Assembly (NCBI RefSeq): GCF_014084105.1
Contig: NZ_CP048289.1
Span: forward strand, 1,993,922 to 2,057,921
Reading direction: 5' to 3'
From: Streptacidiphilus sp. P02-A3a
Lineage (GTDB): Bacteria; Actinomycetota; Actinomycetes; Streptomycetales; Streptomycetaceae
Length of the DNA: 64,000 nucleotides
How positions within the stretch are numbered: position 1 is the stretch's first letter; each line of letters opens with the position of its first letter. The notes beneath the pieces are model-generated. The model ran no database searches and was not told the DNA's origin. It worked only from the letters and a program-made list of their open reading frames with translations. Positions 61,578 to 64,000 of the stretch are shown here, piece by piece. Made by a program: the position numbers and the translations under genes.

Positions 61578-61631
61578 GGGTGCTGCCTCCTTCAAGGGGG
61601 CTGATTCCGAAGTGTTCTGATCAGTCGTCAA

Positions 61632-62984
61632 CTACGGCAGGTTCCACTGCTGGTTGGCGGCGCCGGTGCAGGACCAGATCTGCAGCTGGGTGCCCGGGGT
61701 GGTGGACCAGCCGGTGTCGTCAAGGCACTTGCCGGACTGCGGGTTGAGCAGCGCGCCGTCGGACTGCGGCACCCAGACCTGCGAGCCGGTGCCGTTGCAG
61801 TCGTAGAGGTCGACCGTGGTGCCGTTGGCGGTACCGGCGGCGTCCACGTCCAGGCACTTGCCCAGCGTCTGCAGGGTGTTGCCGGCTGCCACGGTCCACT
61901 GCTGGGCGGCGGTGCCGTTGCAGGTGTAGACCTGGACCGGGTTCAGGTCGGCGGTCGAGGCCGAGCGGTCGTCCACGCACAGGCCGCCGTAGCCGGTGAT
62001 CTGGCCGGTCGTGGTGGTGCCGCCGCCACCGCCGGTGGTGCCGCCGGTGATCTGGTTGAAGATCCTTGAGTAGGCGTAGCCGAGCGGCTTGTCGTAGCCG
62101 TCGACCTCCCAGAAGGACAGCTCCTGAACGCCGTTGGCGGCGGCGAAGCTCTCCAGGGTGGAGGCGTTGGCCTGGGTGAAGTTCTCGTTGTCGTCGTTCT
62201 GCCCGGCGATCGGGGTCAGCCCCTCCTTCGCGTACGCGGCGGAGGTGGAGATCCCGTACAGGCTCGCCAACTGCGAGGCGGTGTCGGTCGAGGCGGACTC
62301 GGCGTCCGCGAGCGCGTTCTGCCCGTCGCCGAAGTCCATGGTCATCAGGTTGACCACGCTGACGTTGACGCCCTCGCTCTTGGCGTTCTGCAGCACGCCC
62401 AACTCCTCGGAGGGCAGCCCGTTCGGGGCCACCGCGAGGGTGTAGTCGACCTGCACGGCCGGGTTCTCGGCCTGGAGCGCCGCCAGCGCCTGGTTGCGCA
62501 GGGTGTTCGCGGCGGAGTCGTCCAGCACACCGCCCTCGATGTCGAAGTCGAGCCGGGTGACCCCGTAGGTGTTCACCACGTTCGCGTACGCGGCGGTCAG
62601 CGCGGAGACCGAGGTACAGGTCTGCGCCAGCTCCCCGCCGTCGGCGCCGCCGAAGGAGATGATGACGTTGCCGCCGGACGCCTTCAGCGAGTTGATCTGC
62701 GAGGTGAAGGCGCCGATGCCGGAGCCGTCGTCCTCCCACTCCGGGGTGCAGCCGGACTGCGGGATCAGGAACGCCAGGGTGTAGTACTTCAGACCCGTCG
62801 CGCTCAGGTCCGCGGCCATGTCGCCCGCGTCGCTGCCGGAGATCTGCAGGTAGGGGGCGGCGTAGTGGGCCGGGTAGGCGCTGGACGCGGCCTGGGCGCT
62901 GGTGGTGCTGCCGAGCAGCATGCCCATCGCGGCGAGGGGGAGCGCGGCGGCGGTGATGGATCTCTTGGCACGTGGCCAGAGCAT
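61632..62984 (-). CDS. Secreted GH18 chitinase with C-terminal ricin-type lectin
   Basis: 450 residues. The signal peptide is about residues 1-32 (ending SAQAAS). The GH18 barrel (about 38-310) has the catalytic motif L-D146-F-D148-I-E150, with E150 the proton donor, the second-strand NVIISFGGADGGEL, and later VVNLMTMDFGDGQNAL and ELSFWEVDGYDKP. The arrangement resembles the small bacterial chitinases related to ChiC/plant class III enzymes. After a Gly/Thr linker a ricin beta-trefoil (about 325-450) ends the protein. It hydrolyses chitin outside the cell. The next gene starts 54 bp downstream, so they may form one transcript. A DasR-like site and GTTCAA/TTGAAC repeats lie in its upstream region. 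Confidence 0.88.
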   Translation of the reverse strand: MLWPRAKRSITAAALPLAAMGMLLGSTTSAQAASSAYPAHYAAPYLQISGSDAGDMAADLSATGLKYYTLAFLIPQSGCTPEWEDDGSGIGAFTSQINSLKASGGNVIISFGGADGGELAQTCTSVSALTAAYANVVNTYGVTRLDFDIEGGVLDDSAANTLRNQALAALQAENPAVQVDYTLAVAPNGLPSEELGVLQNAKSEGVNVSVVNLMTMDFGDGQNALADAESASTDTASQLASLYGISTSAAYAKEGLTPIAGQNDDNENFTQANASTLESFAAANGVQELSFWEVDGYDKPLGYAYSRIFNQITGGTTGGGGGTTTTGQITGYGGLCVDDRSASTADLNPVQVYTCNGTAAQQWTVAAGNTLQTLGKCLDVDAAGTANGTTVDLYDCNGTGSQVWVPQSDGALLNPQSGKCLDDTGWSTTPGTQLQIWSCTGAANQQWNLP

Positions 62985-63157
62985 GGGTGTCCTCCTGCGG
63001 GGACGGTCGGGTGCCCCGCCCCCGCGCCGGTGGTCCGGAGCGGGGGCGGGACGGTGGGGGTACGCGCCGGTGGTCGCGGCGGTGCTGGTTGCCAGTGCTG
63101 TGCCGTAACTGCCGGGCTGGGCGCGGACCGCGACGTGGTGGGGCGTCCACGGCCCGC

Positions 63158-63218
63158 GTTCAAGAGGTTGAACAGCTGGGGGGCTTTGTATGGCCCTTTG
63201 TTCAAGGTGTGATTGAAC
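63158..63218. promoter_or_regulatory. Two GTTCAA/TTGAAC inverted repeats, candidate operators
   Basis: Two inverted repeats with the same half-sites and spacers of 4 and 7 bp lie 174-233 bp upstream of the chitinase start. They may bind the divergently encoded LacI-type regulator or another repressor. Confidence 0.45.
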
Positions 63219-63238
63219 TAGCGAGCCATGGCCGCGTC

Positions 63239-63254
63239 AAGGGTCTGGACCAAT
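63239..63254. promoter_or_regulatory. DasR-like responsive element
   Basis: AAGGGTCTGGACCAAT matches 12 of 16 positions of the streptomycete DasR consensus ACTGGTCTAGACCACT, including the central GGTCT-GACC. DasR, the N-acetylglucosamine-responsive GntR regulator, controls chitinase genes, and this site lies 255 bp upstream of one. Confidence 0.55.
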
Positions 63255-63522
63255 TTCAGGTAAGGATGATGAGTCCCGCTCGGTTGCCAGCGGTTTGCCC
63301 TGACTGGCCTGCGGCGAGCGGCCGTTGACCGGTCCGGCGGGAGGAAGCGGAGGTCAGGGCACCAGTTCAGGAACCGAAGCCGGGCGCCGCGGCCGAATTG
63401 GGAGCGTGCCCAGCCGGATCGGCGGCCGGTACCGGAAAAATCGGGGCCGTCGCCGCCCGTCCCTCCCCCGTAGCTGGTCAACCGGCCGGACCGGGGACAG
63501 CCGGGGCAGGTATAACTGCGAT

Positions 63523-64000
63523 ATGAACAGAAAGCCGCCGTCCACCGGGTCGGTCACGCTGGAGGACGTCGCCCGGGTCGCGGGCGTGTCCCGGGCCACG
63601 GTCTCCCGGGTCATCAACGGGAACACCACGGTGGACCCGGCCATGCGCGAGCTGGTCGAGCGCGCGGTCGCCGAGACCGACTACGTGCCCAACCGCGCCG
63701 CCCGCTCGCTGGTGACCCGCCGTACCGACTCGATCGCGCTGGTGGTCTCCGAGGCCGAGCAGCGCGCCGTCGCCGACCCCTTCCTCGGCCGGATGTTCAC
63801 CGACCCGTTCTTCGGACGGGTCGTCACCGGCGTGATGGAGGTCATCCGCCCGCGCGGCGTGCAGCTGGTGCTGATGCTGGTCGACGACGCCCCCTCGCGC
63901 GCCAACCTGGTCAGCTACCTGCGCCAGGGCCACGTCGACGGGGTGGTGCTGATCTGCGGCCACGTGGCCGACCCGCTGCCGCGGATGCTGGCCGAGGCCA
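63523..64000 (+). CDS. LacI-family transcriptional regulator (partial, runs off right edge)
   Basis: 159 residues are visible from an ATG at 63523. The N-terminal DNA-binding domain has the LacI signature VTLEDVARVAGVSRATVSRV, then INGNTTVDP, the hinge region YVPNRAARSLVTRRTDSIAL, and the start of the periplasmic-binding-like sensor domain (DPFFGRVVTGVMEVIRPRGV). The C-terminal half lies outside the window. It is divergent from the chitinase/beta-helix pair across a region with inverted repeats, so it may control these polysaccharide-degrading genes in response to a sugar; a downstream transporter or hydrolase outside the window is an equally likely target. Confidence 0.88.
   Translation, partial: MNRKPPSTGSVTLEDVARVAGVSRATVSRVINGNTTVDPAMRELVERAVAETDYVPNRAARSLVTRRTDSIALVVSEAEQRAVADPFLGRMFTDPFFGRVVTGVMEVIRPRGVQLVLMLVDDAPSRANLVSYLRQGHVDGVVLICGHVADPLPRMLAEA

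Larger units (their letters stand above)
62985..63522. promoter_or_regulatory. Divergent control region of chitinase and LacI-type genes
   Basis: 538 bp without a gene, between divergent genes. It contains GTTCAA-N4-TTGAAC (63158-63173), GTTCAA-N7-TTGAAC (63200-63218) and a DasR-like palindrome (63239-63254). The remaining right-hand 270 bp hold nothing else that I can support. Confidence 0.5.

Noticed and set aside
59493..61604. 703-codon plus-strand frame
   Set aside because: Antisense shadow of the ricin/beta-helix gene, which has a signal peptide and lectin repeats.

Overview
The window is high-GC DNA from a filamentous actinobacterium, most likely a member of the Streptomycetaceae. This is inferred from codon bias, a DasR-like chitinase control site, an ECF42-type sigma module and remnants of actinomycete integrative elements. 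No rRNA, tRNA or CRISPR array was seen. All calls come from reading the sequence; no database search was run.

Layout. 1-5.9 kb is a minus-strand, defence-like cluster: a PD-(D/E)XK-type protein running off the left edge, a HEPN-like protein, a two-helix membrane protein and an OLD-family ATPase/Toprim protein. 6.1-7.7 kb holds decayed Tn554-like transposition genes and an HNH-like remnant. 7.8-12.3 kb looks like a plasmid-type replicon: two clusters of 10-bp iterons, three small DNA-binding or unknown genes, then ParA and ParB-like genes, with two identical perfect palindromes inside the parB reading frame. 12.6-17.9 kb is an IS21-family element with matching ends and a CACTC target duplication, interrupted by a second IS21-family element that carries a broken passenger gene.

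18.2-32.1 kb is dominated by two very large, divergently transcribed secreted proteins: a DNRLRE/ricin/LamG surface protein and a 2858-residue RHS polymorphic toxin with bulb-lectin, ricin and HINT domains and a C-terminal deaminase-like toxin. The presumed immunity gene follows. 32.1-35.2 kb is the wreck of an actinomycete integrative and conjugative element (int and repSA fragments, a small transfer gene) cut by a dead IS3-family element.

35.4-64 kb is more ordinary. It has a DHFR-like/DGPF/ECF42 sigma operon; two MFS transporters with a DeoR regulator, an epimerase and a HAD protein; a small inverted-repeat element that supplies the stop codons of two convergent genes; and a flavin monooxygenase broken by one TGA. 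An EACC1-caspase-PLD/helicase/DUF3427 conflict operon follows. Next come an M-box riboswitch with an NRAMP-related transporter and MgtC; an ArsR/NicO metal-efflux pair; two ADP-ribosylglycohydrolases; HxlR/YceI; and a ricin-tagged beta-helix protein plus GH18 chitinase divergent from a LacI-type regulator.

The strongest candidates for new biology are the EACC1-caspase-helicase operon, the RHS deaminase toxin/immunity pair, the left-edge nuclease/HEPN/OLD cluster and the palindromes embedded in parB.
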